A stretch of 32,616 nt of DNA, from NCBI GenBank assembly GCA_905182615.1, contig CAJJCG010000117.1, positions 1 through 32,616 on the forward strand. The letters run 5' to 3'. The position numbers and the translations under genes are program-made. This stretch comes from Alphaproteobacteria bacterium UBA2964. Lineage in GTDB: Bacteria; Pseudomonadota; Alphaproteobacteria; MPNO01; UBA2964. Below, piece after piece: positions 32,506 through 32,616 of this stretch. Under the pieces are notes generated by a model, which ran no database searches, was not told where the DNA came from, and was given only the letters and a program-made list of their open reading frames with translations. Every line of letters begins with the position of its first letter. The first letter of the stretch is position 1.

Positions 32506-32616
32506 TTAACGCCCCAACACACCTGCATCTCGCAGTGTTTCAATCTCGTCCGCCGACATATCCAAAATATCACTGAGCACAAGATCTGAGTGCTGTCCCA
32601 ATGTCGGCGGTGCGCC
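32506..32616 (-). CDS. CaiB/BaiF-family CoA-transferase, C-terminal fragment at window edge
   Basis: The last 36 residues are in frame to the window edge and were translated by hand: GAPPTLGQHSDLVLSD followed by ILDMSADEIETLRDAGVLGR and a TAA. The PPxLGQHxDxVL block and the DEIxxLRxAGVL ending are the usual C-terminus of class III CoA-transferases. Such enzymes activate carboxylic acids with CoA, for example dicarboxylates like glutarate. The rest of the gene lies to the right of the window. Its role in the route here is possible but cannot be tested from this fragment. Confidence 0.8.
   Translation of the reverse strand, partial: GAPPTLGQHSDLVLSDILDMSADEIETLRDAGVLGR

Noticed and set aside
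32382-32576. 64-residue plus-strand open frame at the right edge
   Set aside because: It overlaps the CoA-transferase C-terminus on the other strand and shows no domain or ribosome-binding site.

Overview
The window looks like an accessory catabolic region from a Gram-negative bacterium, most likely an alphaproteobacterium. The reasons are the tripartite tricarboxylate (Tct) transporter genes, a lipoprotein, a PEP-CTERM-like tail, the two-subunit KorAB type, and an hnr/UPF0280/DUF1185 gene set that I know mainly from alpha- and betaproteobacteria. The lineage is inference. I see no tRNA, rRNA, CRISPR array, insertion sequence or integrase. Nearly every gene belongs to catabolism, transport or regulation.

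Left part (1-13386, mostly minus strand). One operon reads leftwards from about 5607: a UbiD-family decarboxylase, a short-chain dehydrogenase, two tandem TauD-like dioxygenases, and the alpha and beta subunits of a cobalt-type nitrile hydratase (beta is cut by the window edge). A second unit reads from 9415: a second UbiD paralogue, a TetR regulator and a cupin. Upstream lie an FAD dehydrogenase and a TctA transporter fused to a TctB-like domain. Two matching palindromes (ATACGNTANCGTAT) sit at the promoters of the two UbiD genes and are probably TetR operators. Between the two units is a plus-strand von Willebrand A protein gene broken by a single-base frameshift.

Centre (13869-20901, plus strand). 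A run of genes encodes a second short-chain dehydrogenase, two isochorismatase-family hydrolases, an enamidase and a molybdenum hydroxylase large subunit without its partner subunits. A flavin reductase-like protein follows. Between 19840 and 21894 lie gene remnants: a PAS-domain fragment with a stop codon, and a TauD gene whose 5' end has been replaced by the start of a lipoprotein gene.

Right part (22038-32616). A minus-strand operon encodes 6-hydroxynicotinate reductase (Hnr), a UPF0280 protein and two DUF1185 proteins. Diverging from it are korA and korB (2-oxoacid:ferredoxin oxidoreductase), followed by an adrenodoxin-reductase-type ferredoxin-NADP reductase. A MarR regulator, a TctC-type binding protein and the 3' end of a CaiB-type CoA-transferase complete the window. 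A shared operator-like motif (TTTGTGTACATACAAA and variants) lies at the hnr, korA and marR promoters, and a weaker copy lies at the enamidase promoter.

Inferred system. Hnr and enamidase are consecutive enzymes of the reductive nicotinate pathway described in the anaerobe Eubacterium barkeri. Here they appear tied by one MarR regulon to a ferredoxin-reducing module (KorAB, with the reductase nearby). This suggests ferredoxin-driven reduction of a hydroxylated N-heterocycle ring followed by hydrolytic opening. The second, TetR-controlled regulon (UbiD pair, nitrile hydratase, dioxygenases) may feed carboxylated or nitrile-bearing precursors into it. The exact substrate cannot be read from the sequence.
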